DNA of 63,735 nucleotides from CAYFUG01 sp964346295 (GCA_964346295.1 CAYFUG010000005.1:1-63735); one strand, 5' to 3'. Shown: positions 34,567 through 43,656, numbered from the stretch's first letter. Notes: generated from the sequence alone by a model not told the origin. Made by a program: numbers and translations.

Positions 34567-35106
34567 ATGTCCAGGATAGGTAAATTGCCAGTTAAAATCC
34601 CTCAGGGTGTCAGCGCGGATTTCAATAATCGAACTTTGAAGATTAAGGGGCCTAAAGGAGAGTTGAGTATGGAGTTGAGTTACGAGGTGGAGCTAGAATT
34701 CTCCGAAGAGGAGATTGTAGTAAAGAAAGTGGGAAAAACTCGCTTAGCACCAGCAGTATGGGGCACCTCTCGAGCTTTAATTGCTAATATGATCCAAGGA
34801 GTAACCGAAGGATTCAAAAAGCAACTAGAATTAAGTGGAGTAGGCTATAAGATGTCTTTGTCGGGTAAAAAGTTAGTTTTTAATCTAGGCTTTTCTCATC
34901 CGATCGAAAAGGATTTACCAGAGGGGCTTTCTGCTAATATTGAAAAGAATGTTCTGACCATTGAAGGAATTGATAAGCAGCAAGTGGGGCATTTTGCTTC
35001 GATAACTCGCTCTCTAAAGCCAGTGGAACCTTATAAGGGCAAAGGGTTTAGTTATGTGGGAGAAAAGATTCTAAGGAAAGAAGGGAAGAAGTCTGGAAGC
35101 GAATAG
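34567..35106 (+). CDS. rplF: 50S ribosomal protein L6
   Basis: A 179-aa protein starting MSRIGKLPVKIPQGVSADFN, with WGTSRALIANMIQGVTEGFK and the C-terminal LKPVEPYKGKGFSYVGEKIL RKEGKKSG. Normal length and motif order. Confidence 0.97.
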   Translation: MSRIGKLPVKIPQGVSADFNNRTLKIKGPKGELSMELSYEVELEFSEEEIVVKKVGKTRLAPAVWGTSRALIANMIQGVTEGFKKQLELSGVGYKMSLSGKKLVFNLGFSHPIEKDLPEGLSANIEKNVLTIEGIDKQQVGHFASITRSLKPVEPYKGKGFSYVGEKILRKEGKKSGSE

Positions 35107-35160
35107 GATTTGGGATTTTTAAATTTTAAGAAGTTTTATCTTCAATTTTTATTTATTTTT

Positions 35161-35511
35161 ATGAGTAAGTTAAGTAGAAATCAGAAAAGATTGCACCGCA
35201 AAAGAAGAGTACGAGTAAAAATTAGCGGTACTAGTCAGCGACCTCGGTTGTGTGTTTTTAAGAGCTTGAATGCTATTTATGGACAGTTGATTGATGATCA
35301 GCAGGCTAAGACTTTAGTGACTAGCGACTCTCGGAGTTTGAAGAGCAAGAAATTTGATGCAGAGGTGGCTAAAGAAACCGGTAAGCAACTAGCTAAATTA
35401 GCTCAGGAAAATAAGATTGAAGAGGTGGTCTTTGATCGAGGAGGTTATTTGTACCATGGAAAGGTGAAGGCCTTAGCAGAAGGAGCACGAGAAGGCGGGC
35501 TTAAGTTCTAG
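35161..35511 (+). CDS. rplR: 50S ribosomal protein L18
   Basis: A 116-aa protein. I start at the ATG at 35161 (MSKLSRNQKRLHRKRRVRVK), because the longer frame from 35110 adds a non-conserved hydrophobic stretch. RPRLCVFKSLNAIYGQLIDD and FDRGGYLYHGKVKALAEGAR match L18, a 5S rRNA binder. Confidence 0.95.
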   Translation: MSKLSRNQKRLHRKRRVRVKISGTSQRPRLCVFKSLNAIYGQLIDDQQAKTLVTSDSRSLKSKKFDAEVAKETGKQLAKLAQENKIEEVVFDRGGYLYHGKVKALAEGAREGGLKF

Positions 35512-35605
35512 TCTTTGTTAGTTTATTGCTTTTAGGATTTTCAGCTCTTGTTTTTGTAGAATGTTTATTTTTAAAGTTGAATAAAGGTTTTAAGTTTATT
35601 AAATA

Positions 35606-36274
35606 ATGGTGAAAAAAAGTTTTTCCAAAAAAGGTGGTCGTAGGCCTCGGCGAGAAAAGCCGGAATTTGAACAGAAATTATTAGATCTAGCGCGTGTGAC
35701 GCGTGTGGTTAAGGGTGGTCGCCGGTTTTCTTTTCGGGCTACTTTAGTAATTGGCAATCGAAAAGGAAGAGTAGGTGTGGGAGTTGCTAAGGGAGCGGAT
35801 GTCTCTATCGCTATGAGCAAGGCTTTTTCCGATGCCAAGAAGCATATGATTACGGTTCGAAGGAATAATAACACTGTTTCTTATGACATTAATAAAAAAG
35901 AAGGCGCTGCCAAGATTATGCTACGCCCAGCTAAAGAGGGACGAGGGATTGTGGCAGGGGGAGCCATGCGACCAGTGCTGGAATTGGCAGGAGTTAAGGA
36001 TGTAGTGGCTAAATCTCACGGAACCTCTAATAAGATTAATGTGGCCCGAGCAACTATGACAGCCCTAGAAGAACTCAGTCAGCGTTTGGTAGGAACTAAA
36101 ACTAAGGCGGATAAGACTGAAAAACCTCTCGCGAAAAAGGAAAAGACGACTAAAAAGATAATTAAGTCCGATTCCGAAAAAGAAACCAAGGCAACTTCCA
36201 AGGTTGCTAAAAAAGCTACTACTAGTCCTAAAAAAGCTGTAGCGGCTGATACTAAAAAGGCTGCTAGTAAATAA
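35606..36274 (+). CDS. rpsE: 30S ribosomal protein S5 with Lys/Ala-rich tail
   Basis: The S5 core (about residues 15-160) has LARVTRVVKGGRRFSFRATL VIGNRKGRVGVGVAKGADV-like order, MLRPAKEGRGIVAGGAMRPV and GTSNKINVARATMTALEELS. About 55 Lys/Ala/Thr-rich residues follow. The next gene is rplO; rpmD (L30), usually in between, is absent in the 20-bp gap. Confidence 0.96.
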   Translation: MVKKSFSKKGGRRPRREKPEFEQKLLDLARVTRVVKGGRRFSFRATLVIGNRKGRVGVGVAKGADVSIAMSKAFSDAKKHMITVRRNNNTVSYDINKKEGAAKIMLRPAKEGRGIVAGGAMRPVLELAGVKDVVAKSHGTSNKINVARATMTALEELSQRLVGTKTKADKTEKPLAKKEKTTKKIIKSDSEKETKATSKVAKKATTSPKKAVAADTKKAASK

Positions 36275-36294
36275 GTAGGGATTTATTCAATTTT

Positions 36295-36720
36295 ATGCAA
36301 ATTCACGAACTCAAAGTTAAAACTTCCAAGGACCGGAAGCGTGTAGGTCGGGGTGGTAAAAAAGGCACTTACAGTGGGGCTGGAATGAAAGGCCAGAAGT
36401 CTCGCTCGGGCTATTCTCAACGATCTACTTTTGGTGGTGGTGGAGCTCGTTTTGTAATGAGTAGCAAAAAGAATCGAGGATTTAAGTCTAAAAAACCAGC
36501 TAATGAGCCAGTAAACCTAGATCGGATTGAGGCTAAGTTTGAGACTGGCCAAGAGGTAACCCCGGAAACTCTTAAAACAGCAGGAATTATCAGTAAAATA
36601 GATTTTCCCATAAAGATCCTTTCGGAGGGGGAGCTGACCAAGAAGTTGACTTTTAAAGAGGTGTTGGTTTCGGCGGTGGCTAAGGAGAAGATTGAGAAAG
36701 CCGGTGGAAAAGTAGAGTAG
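36295..36720 (+). CDS. rplO: 50S ribosomal protein L15
   Basis: A 141-aa protein with RKRVGRGGKKGTYSGAGMKG QKSRSG and a Gly-rich N-terminal arm, then PVNLDRIEAKFETGQEVTPE and LTKKLTFKEVLVSAVAKEKI EKAGG. It is joined directly to rpsE by a 20-bp spacer. Confidence 0.96.
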   Translation: MQIHELKVKTSKDRKRVGRGGKKGTYSGAGMKGQKSRSGYSQRSTFGGGGARFVMSSKKNRGFKSKKPANEPVNLDRIEAKFETGQEVTPETLKTAGIISKIDFPIKILSEGELTKKLTFKEVLVSAVAKEKIEKAGGKVE

Positions 36721-36870
36721 GGGAGGGCTTCCATTTTTTGAAAATCTCATTATTATCTCCTGCGTTTTGAATTTTGATTCCATCGTCTTGAGAGAAGATA
36801 TGCCCTGGTGAGACGAATCTAAAGGAGTGACCGGGACTCGGAAGTTTTTTTAGAAATTAAAAAAGAAAAG

Positions 36871-37158
36871 ATGGATGAAAGTTTAAATCCTGTAGAAAAA
36901 AGAAGAGATGATCAATTGGAAGAGATCAAAAACAGAGGAAGAAACGCCGCTTACGATTTTTTTTACGAAAGCGGTCGTTTGAATATAAACGTGTGTTTAA
37001 GGGATAAATTTGCAGAGAATTTGAGAGAGCTTTGTAGGGGCATGGACGAAAAAGATTTTGAGGGGTCTTATGCAGCCTTTAGGGACGCTTTCCTTGATCA
37101 GCTAAAAGAACTACTTGATAAAGAATTATTGAATTATTTGAAGGATCACGCTTGCTAG
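36871..37158 (+). CDS. Hypothetical protein, 95 aa
   Basis: A charged, probably helical soluble protein (MDESLNPVEKRRDDQLEEIK) with no family I recognise. It sits between rplO and secY, where secY normally follows directly, and has AAAAGAAAAG before its ATG. With the next ORF it forms an insertion in the spc operon. Confidence 0.6.
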   Translation: MDESLNPVEKRRDDQLEEIKNRGRNAAYDFFYESGRLNINVCLRDKFAENLRELCRGMDEKDFEGSYAAFRDAFLDQLKELLDKELLNYLKDHAC

Positions 37159-37201
37159 CTTCTTTTTTAACCGACTTTGTAGAGAATTATTATTAGTTGG
37201 A

Positions 37202-37729
37202 ATGCTTAACAAAATCAAACAGAATTTCAGGGGGAAGTTTTTGTTGTTAGGTATTTTTTTAGCGGTATTTCTTAGCCTATTTTTTTCATTGAAAACTATT
37301 TCCAGGGAAGTGGCTAGAGAGTGCTACGAATGTCGAGGAGCGAGGCCTATGTGCTTAGAATTAGAGGAGAGACGCTTTCCCGTAAGCACAGCTTCGGCCC
37401 AGTTTGATCCGGCAAATTTTGTTGATTCTGAATGGGAGTGTTACTCTATTAAGGCAGGAAAAGACTATGGAGAGAGAAGAGATTGCCGTGCTCTTTATGG
37501 GGTTTTAGCAGATTATTCTGATTTGCTTATAAAATATCCGCTACTAGTTTCATTTTTAGGCATCGCAGTTGCTTTAGTTGTTTTACTGGTTGAATTGGCT
37601 AGAATTATTAAAACTAAAAGATTCAATAGAATATTCAAATCTGCCATTTTATTATTCTTTGTTGTAGTAGTTTCTCTTGGTTCTTATTTCTTTTTTTATC
37701 TAATTAATCTCGTAGGAGGGTATTGTTAA
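37202..37729 (+). CDS. Membrane protein of unknown function with a secY-like start
   Basis: A 175-aa protein with three hydrophobic segments (about residues 12-32, 115-138 and 148-172). The loop after the first helix has several cysteines (ECYECRGARPMC, ECYSIKAGKDYG, RRDCRALYG), so disulfides or metal binding are possible. Its first codons (MLNKIKQNF) and the bases just before them almost repeat those of secY (MLNKIKQIF), 533 bp downstream. I infer a duplication of the secY 5' end when these two ORFs were inserted. Confidence 0.65.
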   Translation: MLNKIKQNFRGKFLLLGIFLAVFLSLFFSLKTISREVARECYECRGARPMCLELEERRFPVSTASAQFDPANFVDSEWECYSIKAGKDYGERRDCRALYGVLADYSDLLIKYPLLVSFLGIAVALVVLLVELARIIKTKRFNRIFKSAILLFFVVVVSLGSYFFFYLINLVGGYC

Positions 37730-37734
37730 TTGGA

Positions 37735-39006
37735 ATGTTAAACAAAATCAAACAAATTTTTAAGGTTAAGGAACTGCGGAACAAGATTTTCTTTATCTTG
37801 TTTATTTTGGTAATTTTTCGCATAGCGGCCAATGTGCCGATTCCTGGAATCGATACTCTGCAGTTGCAGAGCTTTTTTGATGATAGTGAGTTGTTTGGTT
37901 TGGTAGACATGTTCTCGGGAGGAGCTTTGCGGAACATTTCCATTGTGATGTTGGGAGTAGGTCCCTATATTTCGGCCTCTATTATTATGCAGCTCTTGAC
38001 GATGATAGTGCCTAAATTAGAGCAAATGTACAAAGAAGAGGGCGAAGCTGGTAGGCAAAAATTCAATATGTGGACGCGTTATTTGACGGTGCCCTTAGCA
38101 ATTATGCAAGCATTCGGAATGGTTTCTCTCCTCCGTAGCCAAGGACTTTTGGGGGTTTTCTCTATTATGGACTATGTGACTGTGATTACGGTTGCCACTG
38201 CGGGAACTATTTTCTTGATGTGGCTAGGAGAGCTGATTACCGAAAAAGGAATCGGAAATGGAGTATCTCTGTTGATTTTTGCCGGAATTGTCTCTGCTTT
38301 ACCTACGGCAGTGATGCAAATTATTGAAACTTGGGATCCGACTAAATTGCTTACTTATATTAGTTTTGGAGCGATCGGCTTCTTCACGATTGCTGCTATT
38401 GTGGTGGTTAACGAAGGTCAGCGCAATGTTCCCATTTCTTTTGCTCGGCGGATTAAGGGAAGTTCGGCTTCTGGGTCTACCTCTTCGCACCTACCGTTGC
38501 GAGTAAATCAGGCGGGGGTGATTCCAATTATTTTTGCCATGTCAATTATGCTTTTTCCGGGTTTGATGGCTAATTTTTTGGTAACGGTAGATAATCCTAC
38601 GGTAGCGGGAATGGCTGAAACAGTAGCGAATCTATTTGCCAACCAATGGTTTTATGGTAGTATTTACTTTGCCCTGGTAGTAGCCTTTACTTTCTTCTAT
38701 ACGGCGGTCACTTTTGATCCCAAAAGTGTAGCAGAGAGTCTCCAGCGCCAAGGAGGATTTGTGCCAGGAATTCGGCCAGGAGTGCCTACTATGGAATATT
38801 TAAACTGGATTATTAACCGTATTACCTTGGCGGGATCGATATTTTTAGGTTTAGTGGCAGTGTTGCCCTTTATCGTGCAAGGAATTACTGGAATTCAAGC
38901 CTTGACAGTGGGAGGAACCGGGCTTTTGATTGTGGTTAGTGTGGTGATTGAAACGATTAAGCAGATTGAGGCGCAGTTGGTGATGCGGGATTACGAAGGC
39001 TTTTAG
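37735..39006 (+). CDS. secY: Protein translocase subunit SecY
   Basis: A 423-aa channel of the Sec translocon with ten membrane helices. RIAANVPIPGIDTLQLQSFF, GVGPYISASIIMQLLTMIVP (plug region), GEAGRQKFNMWTRYLTVPLA, LITEKGIGNGVSLLIFAGIV and the cytoplasmic loops (QRNVPISFARRIKG, LQRQGGFVPGIRPG) are typical. I start at ATG 37735 and not at the in-frame TTG 12 bases earlier. adk, map and infA, which often follow, are absent; a tRNA gene comes next. Confidence 0.96.
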   Translation: MLNKIKQIFKVKELRNKIFFILFILVIFRIAANVPIPGIDTLQLQSFFDDSELFGLVDMFSGGALRNISIVMLGVGPYISASIIMQLLTMIVPKLEQMYKEEGEAGRQKFNMWTRYLTVPLAIMQAFGMVSLLRSQGLLGVFSIMDYVTVITVATAGTIFLMWLGELITEKGIGNGVSLLIFAGIVSALPTAVMQIIETWDPTKLLTYISFGAIGFFTIAAIVVVNEGQRNVPISFARRIKGSSASGSTSSHLPLRVNQAGVIPIIFAMSIMLFPGLMANFLVTVDNPTVAGMAETVANLFANQWFYGSIYFALVVAFTFFYTAVTFDPKSVAESLQRQGGFVPGIRPGVPTMEYLNWIINRITLAGSIFLGLVAVLPFIVQGITGIQALTVGGTGLLIVVSVVIETIKQIEAQLVMRDYEGF

Positions 39007-39079
39007 GGAATGGGACTTCCAAATTTGAAAGCCCAAGCTTTTTGTAAGATTTAGGCAATTCCACGGGTGATTATATCAG

Positions 39080-39154
39080 GCGAGCGTCGTATAATGGCTA
39101 TTACCCCAGCCTTCCAAGCTGGTGACGCCGGTTCGATTCCGGTCGCTCGCTCCA
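39080..39154 (+). tRNA. tRNA-Gly (anticodon TCC)
   Basis: Acceptor arms GCGAGCG (39080-39086) and CGCTCGC (39144-39150), anticodon stem-loop CCAGC CTTCCAA GCTGG and T-arm CCGGTTCGATTCCGG. CCA is encoded at 39152-39154. The last 17 nt recur 176 bp downstream in a repeat array. Confidence 0.97.
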
Positions 39155-39157
39155 AGT

Positions 39158-39184
39158 AAAAAGCAGCCTCATAGGCTGTTTTTT
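39158..39184 (+). terminator. Intrinsic terminator of tRNA-Gly, part of the repeat unit
   Basis: An 11-bp stem (AAAAAGCAGCC with GGCTGTTTTTT, one G-T) around TCATA, ending in six T. It is homologous to the terminator after tRNA-Thr and recurs at about 39334-39360. Confidence 0.85.
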
Positions 39185-39368
39185 AGTAAGTGCTAAATTT
39201 ACTTCTGTAAACTAGGAATCGAAGCAAGGGGGCGCCGGGGGAAAGAATTTCCCCCGTGGCGGAAGTCCTGAAACCGAGGGGTTTCAGAGAGGAGTGAAAC
39301 GACGACTGAGATCTCCGGTCGCTCGCTCCAAGTAAAAAGCAGCCTCATAGGCTGTTTTTTAGTAAGTG

Positions 39369-39468
39369 NNNNNNNNNNNNNNNNNNNNNNNNNNNNNNNN
39401 NNNNNNNNNNNNNNNNNNNNNNNNNNNNNNNNNNNNNNNNNNNNNNNNNNNNNNNNNNNNNNNNNNNN
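39369..39468. other. Scaffold gap of 100 N inside the tRNA-Gly repeat array
   Basis: Exactly 100 undetermined bases, flanked by repeat sequence whose phase matches across the gap (AGTAAGTG before, CTAAATTTAC after, as in the intact unit). The number of collapsed copies cannot be known. Confidence 0.95.
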
Positions 39469-39518
39469 CTAAATTTACTTCTGTAAACTAGGAATCGAAG
39501 CAAGGGGGCGCCGGGGGA

Positions 39519-39833
39519 AGTTAGGCTTTAGCTTGAGGACTCGGGTAGGGAGTGATATGATAGAGAAAGATTTTTAGATGAGGTGGTTTTGATTTTATGC
39601 TAAGTTGATTTTGAAATCTGAATTATCAATAATTTCGCTTCAGAATGCAAAATTAAAGATAAATCCTGGCTCGCAGCTTGATTTTCTAGTTAAACATTGC
39701 TCCAAGGATTCCCAATATTTAGAGAATATCTAAACTGCTCAAACAAAAGGCGTTATCTTCAATTTTACATTCCCTCGCTCAGTTCGGCTGTGCAATTTAA
39801 GATTTGTAAGTAACTTAGTATAAAAACAAGCAA
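39519..39833. other. Intergenic upstream of the restriction-modification operon
   Basis: AT-rich 315 bp that should contain the promoter of the hsd operon. TAGTATAAAA shortly before the hsdM start (39816-39825) could be a -10 region, but I do not see a matching -35. No ORF or RNA is visible. Confidence 0.4.
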
Positions 39834-41411
39834 ATGACAGAAAGCCAAAAAAGATCTTTGGAAAAACAGCTCTGGGGAGTAGCCAATCTTCTTAGAGGAA
39901 AAATGAACGCCGATGAGTATAAAAACTATATTCTAGGGTTCATTTTTTATAAATATCTCTCTGAGAGGTTAGAAAACTACATCAATCAAAAACTATTAGC
40001 CAGTGAGAGGTTTAATTTTTCTCAAATTAAAGGAAAAACCAAGCAAGGGAAAGAGGCTCTAAAGGCCGTCAAGCAGGCTTGTATTGGGCATTTAGGATTT
40101 TTTCTGGAGCCCGAAGAAACTTTTGCTTACTTGGTCAAGAAGGGTCAGGGAGAAATCAAAGGCCAAGAGAATTTTATTCTGGAAGACCTGAAAAATGTGC
40201 TCAATACCATTGAACAAACCTCCATGGGGACTGATAGCGAAAATGACTTTAAGGGGTTGTTTGCTGATGTGGATTTAACTTCTAGCAAACTAGGATCAAG
40301 TGAAAAGAGAAAGAACGAGGTTATTGTAGGAATTTTGGCTCATTTAAGCGAAATAGATTTTCAACTGGAAGGCTCCAAGAGCGATCTTTTGGGAGATGCT
40401 TACGAGTACTTAATCGGTTCTTTTGCGGCGGGGGCCGGTAAAAAAGGCGGTGAGTTTTACACGCCGGGAGCGGTTTCTTCTTTGATGGCCCGCATAGTGA
40501 CTCACGACAAGCAAAGAGTCCGTTCGGTTTATGATCCCACCTGTGGTTCGGGGTCTTTGCTCTTGAGAATTGGGGACTATACGGAAGTAGCTGAATATCT
40601 TGGGCAAGAGCTCAATCCTACCACCTACAACCTGGCGAGAATGAACATGATTCTCCACGGGGTGCATTTTGATCGGTTCGACATCCGGAATGGAGATGCC
40701 TTGGAAGACGATCAGCACCCGGATTTGAAGGCGGAGGTGATAGTGGCCAATCCACCTTTCTCGGCCAAATGGAAGAGCGATGCCAATCCGGAATTTGCGC
40801 ATGATGATCGATTTTCTCAGTATGGAAGATTAGCGCCTAAAGGCGCGGCTGACTATGCCTTTGTCACCCACATGCTCTATCATCTGGCAGACAATGGAAC
40901 CATGGCGATTGTCTTACCTCATGGAGCTCTTTTTCGTTCGGGAGCAGAAGGACACATTAGAAAATACATCATCGAAAAACAAAACTATCTGGACGCGGTC
41001 ATTGGTTTGCCTCCGAATTTGTTTTATGGGACTTCTATTCCGGCCACGGTGCTTATTTTTAAGAAATGCCGAAGAGATGATGAGGATATTTTGTTTATTG
41101 ATGCTTCGAGGGAATTTGATAAAGGAAAAAATCAGAATCGTTTAACCGAAAGCAATCTACAAAAGATTTATGAGACTTATGCCCAGCGGAAGGAAATCGA
41201 TAAATATTCCCATCTCGCTAGTATGGAGGAGATAAAGGAAAATGAGTACAATTTAAATATACCTCGTTATGTGGATACTTTTGAGGAGGAAGAGTCGATT
41301 GATATTGATTTGGTAGCGAAGGAGCTGAGGGAGCTTAATGAAAATGAGATCAATTTACAGAATAAAATTGATGGATTTTGTGAGGAATTGGGAATTGAGA
41401 AACCTTTTTAA
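39834..41411 (+). CDS. hsdM: Type I restriction-modification methyltransferase subunit HsdM
   Basis: A 525-aa N6-adenine methyltransferase subunit. The N-terminal helical domain (LEKQLWGVANLLRGKMNADE YKNYILGFIFYKYLSE-like order) is typical. The SAM-binding motif is VYDPTCGSGSLLLRIGDY and the catalytic motif is VIVANPPFSAKW (NPPF, about residue 307). It is the first gene of a six-gene defence operon (hsdM, rhuM-fic, hsdS, Shedu-like, REP transposase, hsdR). Base use is less AT-biased in the middle third than at the ends. Confidence 0.96.
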   Translation: MTESQKRSLEKQLWGVANLLRGKMNADEYKNYILGFIFYKYLSERLENYINQKLLASERFNFSQIKGKTKQGKEALKAVKQACIGHLGFFLEPEETFAYLVKKGQGEIKGQENFILEDLKNVLNTIEQTSMGTDSENDFKGLFADVDLTSSKLGSSEKRKNEVIVGILAHLSEIDFQLEGSKSDLLGDAYEYLIGSFAAGAGKKGGEFYTPGAVSSLMARIVTHDKQRVRSVYDPTCGSGSLLLRIGDYTEVAEYLGQELNPTTYNLARMNMILHGVHFDRFDIRNGDALEDDQHPDLKAEVIVANPPFSAKWKSDANPEFAHDDRFSQYGRLAPKGAADYAFVTHMLYHLADNGTMAIVLPHGALFRSGAEGHIRKYIIEKQNYLDAVIGLPPNLFYGTSIPATVLIFKKCRRDDEDILFIDASREFDKGKNQNRLTESNLQKIYETYAQRKEIDKYSHLASMEEIKENEYNLNIPRYVDTFEEEESIDIDLVAKELRELNENEINLQNKIDGFCEELGIEKPF

Positions 41412-41525
41412 GTGGAATGTGCAAATTTTGCACATTTCTAAAATTGAACTAATGCAAAAATTGCAACAGTTCAAATTCAACTATCCGGAATTTCCAGATA
41501 GTTCAAAAAAATCATACTAAAAACT

Positions 41526-42497
41526 ATGACCAAAACAGATAATCAAATCATCATATATCAGGCAAAAAATGGAGCCATAGAGCTTTCAGTTGATATTTCC
41601 AAGGAAACTATTTGGGCCAGTTTACAACAAATAGCTGATTTGTTTGGCATAGATAAATCCGGTATATCAAGACATATAAAAAATATCCTTGAAAGCGCAG
41701 AACTAAAAGAAAAATCAGTTGTTGCAAAAATTGCAACAACTGCCAAGGATGGAAAAACTTATCAGGTGGATTATTACAATCTAGATATGATCATTTCTGT
41801 CGGATATCGAGTAAGTTCAAAAACAGCTACTAATTTTCGAAAATGGGCAACACGAACTCTTAAAGAGCATATAACTCAAGGCTACACCATTAATCAAAAG
41901 CATTTTAAAAAAAATAAGCAAAAACTGCTAAAGGCTCTGGATGATATCAAGTTACTCGCCAAAAATAATGATCAGATTACCCCTGATGATATTTTGGAAC
42001 TCGTTAAAACTTTTACCGATACTTGGTTTACCTTGGATCAGTATGACAAATCCAAATTTCCCACTAGCGGAGCGGTAAAAAAAGATTTGGAAATAGAAGC
42101 GGATCAACTTTACAGCGATATTGCGAAATTTAAAAAAGAGCTAATTAGCAAAAAAGAAGCCACCGAGCTTTTTGCACAGGAGAAAAAAGCCAAAGCCCTA
42201 GAGGGGATTTTGGGAAATGTGTTTCAATCGGCTTTTGGTGAGGAGGTTTACCCCACGGTGGAGGAAAAAGCAGCGCATCTCTTGTATTTTGTGGTGAAAA
42301 ATCATGTATTTAATGATGGCAATAAGCGCACCGGGGCTTTTACTTTTGTGTGGTTTTTGCGAAAGGCGGGAATGCTCAATGAAAGATTGATCACGCCCAT
42401 GGCGCTCACCAGTTTGACCTTACTGATTGCGGAGAGTGATCCAAAAGATAAGGATAAGATGATTGGCTTGGTGCTTTTATTACTTAGGAAATTTTAA
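41526..42497 (+). CDS. RhuM-family protein with C-terminal Fic/Doc domain
   Basis: A 323-aa protein. The RhuM/HTH-like part (about residues 6-110) has SLQQIADLFGIDKSGISRHI KNI and VDYYNLDMIISVGYRVSSKT. The C-terminal part (about 205-323) carries the Fic signature HVFNDGNKRTG, matching HxFxxGN(K)R, so AMP- or phosphotransfer activity is plausible. RhuM-Fic proteins are often found inside type I operons. No obvious inhibitory (S/T)xxxE(G/N) helix or separate antitoxin is seen. A role as a guard or toxin of the hsd system is an inference. Confidence 0.85.
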   Translation: MTKTDNQIIIYQAKNGAIELSVDISKETIWASLQQIADLFGIDKSGISRHIKNILESAELKEKSVVAKIATTAKDGKTYQVDYYNLDMIISVGYRVSSKTATNFRKWATRTLKEHITQGYTINQKHFKKNKQKLLKALDDIKLLAKNNDQITPDDILELVKTFTDTWFTLDQYDKSKFPTSGAVKKDLEIEADQLYSDIAKFKKELISKKEATELFAQEKKAKALEGILGNVFQSAFGEEVYPTVEEKAAHLLYFVVKNHVFNDGNKRTGAFTFVWFLRKAGMLNERLITPMALTSLTLLIAESDPKDKDKMIGLVLLLLRKF

Positions 42498-42501
42498 AAA
42501 T

Positions 42502-43656
42502 ATGACCACTAATACGACACAATCAGGCAATCTAAAAGTTCCGAAACTGAGGTTTCCGGGGTTTGAGGGTGGGTGGGAGGAGAAGAAGTTAAAAGACTTG
42601 TTTACAAAGAAAACTCAGAAGAATACAAATGGTGAAGAAAAGTTTGTTTTAACTAATTCAGCAGTACAAGGGATTGTTGGGCAATTAGATTATTTTGAAA
42701 AAGACATTGCAAATCAAAATAATTTACTCGGATATTACATTGTTGACGTTGATGATTTTATTTATAATCCACGGATTTCAAAACATGCTCCAGTTGGTCC
42801 ATTAAAAAGAAATAATTATAGAAAAGGAGTAATGTCTCCACTTTATACTGTTTTAAAGCCAAAAATATATTTTGTGCATTATTTGGAAAAATATTTCAAT
42901 ACCACGAAATGGTATAAATATATGTTTAAGATTGCGAATTATGGAGCAAGGCATGATCGTATGAATATTGCTCAAGATGATTTTTTAAGAATGCCGATTC
43001 CTTTCCCCTCTCTCCCCGAACAACAAAAAATCGCTGATTTTCTCGGGGCGGTGGATGCGATGATCACAAATCTGAAAAAGCAAAAAGAGCTGCTGGAAAA
43101 ATACAAAAAAGGGATGATGCAGAAGATATTTTCTCGGGAGATTCGGTTTCCGGGATTTAGTGGGGAGTGGGAGGAGAAGAAGTTGGGGGAGGTGTTAAAA
43201 ATTGGAAATGGAAAAGATTATAAACATCTTGATTCTGGTGATATCCCAGTTTTTGGAACAGGTGGTTATATGCTTTCTGTTAATAAAGCACTCTATAGTG
43301 GAGAATCGGTTTTAATTGGCAGAAAAGGGACAATTGATAAACCTTTTTATTTTAACGGTGATTTTTGGACTGTAGATACTTTATTTTATACTCATAGTTT
43401 CAACAATGTTATTCCTAAATTTATTAATTTAGTGTTTCAGCAAATTAATTGGAAGAAACATAATGAAGCTTCTGGCGTACCAAGTCTTTCAAAAACGACA
43501 ATTGAAAAAATAAAAATATCTGTTCCTTCTCTCCCAGAACAACAAAAAATCGCTAGTTTTCTTAGTTCGATTGATGATTTGATTGAGGCGAAGAGTAGAG
43601 AGATTGAGAAAGTGGAGAGGTGGAAGAAGGGGGTGATGCAAAGATTATTTGTTTAA
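42502..43656 (+). CDS. hsdS: Type I restriction-modification specificity subunit HsdS
   Basis: A 384-aa protein with two target recognition domains. Each half starts alike (LRFPGFEGGWEEKKL near residue 14 and IRFPGFSGEWEEKKL near 215) and ends with a conserved helix (SLPEQQKIADFLGAVDAMI and SLPEQQKIASFLSSIDDLI). It directs both methylation and cleavage. The ATG at 42502 is 4 bp after the preceding stop. The recognition sequence cannot be predicted. Confidence 0.95.
   Translation: MTTNTTQSGNLKVPKLRFPGFEGGWEEKKLKDLFTKKTQKNTNGEEKFVLTNSAVQGIVGQLDYFEKDIANQNNLLGYYIVDVDDFIYNPRISKHAPVGPLKRNNYRKGVMSPLYTVLKPKIYFVHYLEKYFNTTKWYKYMFKIANYGARHDRMNIAQDDFLRMPIPFPSLPEQQKIADFLGAVDAMITNLKKQKELLEKYKKGMMQKIFSREIRFPGFSGEWEEKKLGEVLKIGNGKDYKHLDSGDIPVFGTGGYMLSVNKALYSGESVLIGRKGTIDKPFYFNGDFWTVDTLFYTHSFNNVIPKFINLVFQQINWKKHNEASGVPSLSKTTIEKIKISVPSLPEQQKIASFLSSIDDLIEAKSREIEKVERWKKGVMQRLFV

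Larger units (their letters stand above)
39138..39518 (+). repeat. Tandem array of a 176-bp tRNA-linked unit (tRNA-Gly locus)
   Basis: The 17 nt ending tRNA-Gly (39138-39154) recur at 39314-39330, period 176 bp. The unit contains the terminator, an AT-rich stretch, the inverted T-loop match GGAATCGAA (near 39213), and an 87-bp core aligned without gaps to the tRNA-Thr array with ten transitions. After the 100-N gap a further copy runs from 39469 and ends inside the first core hairpin near 39518. The tRNA-derived part is locus-specific while the core is shared. Confidence 0.85.
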
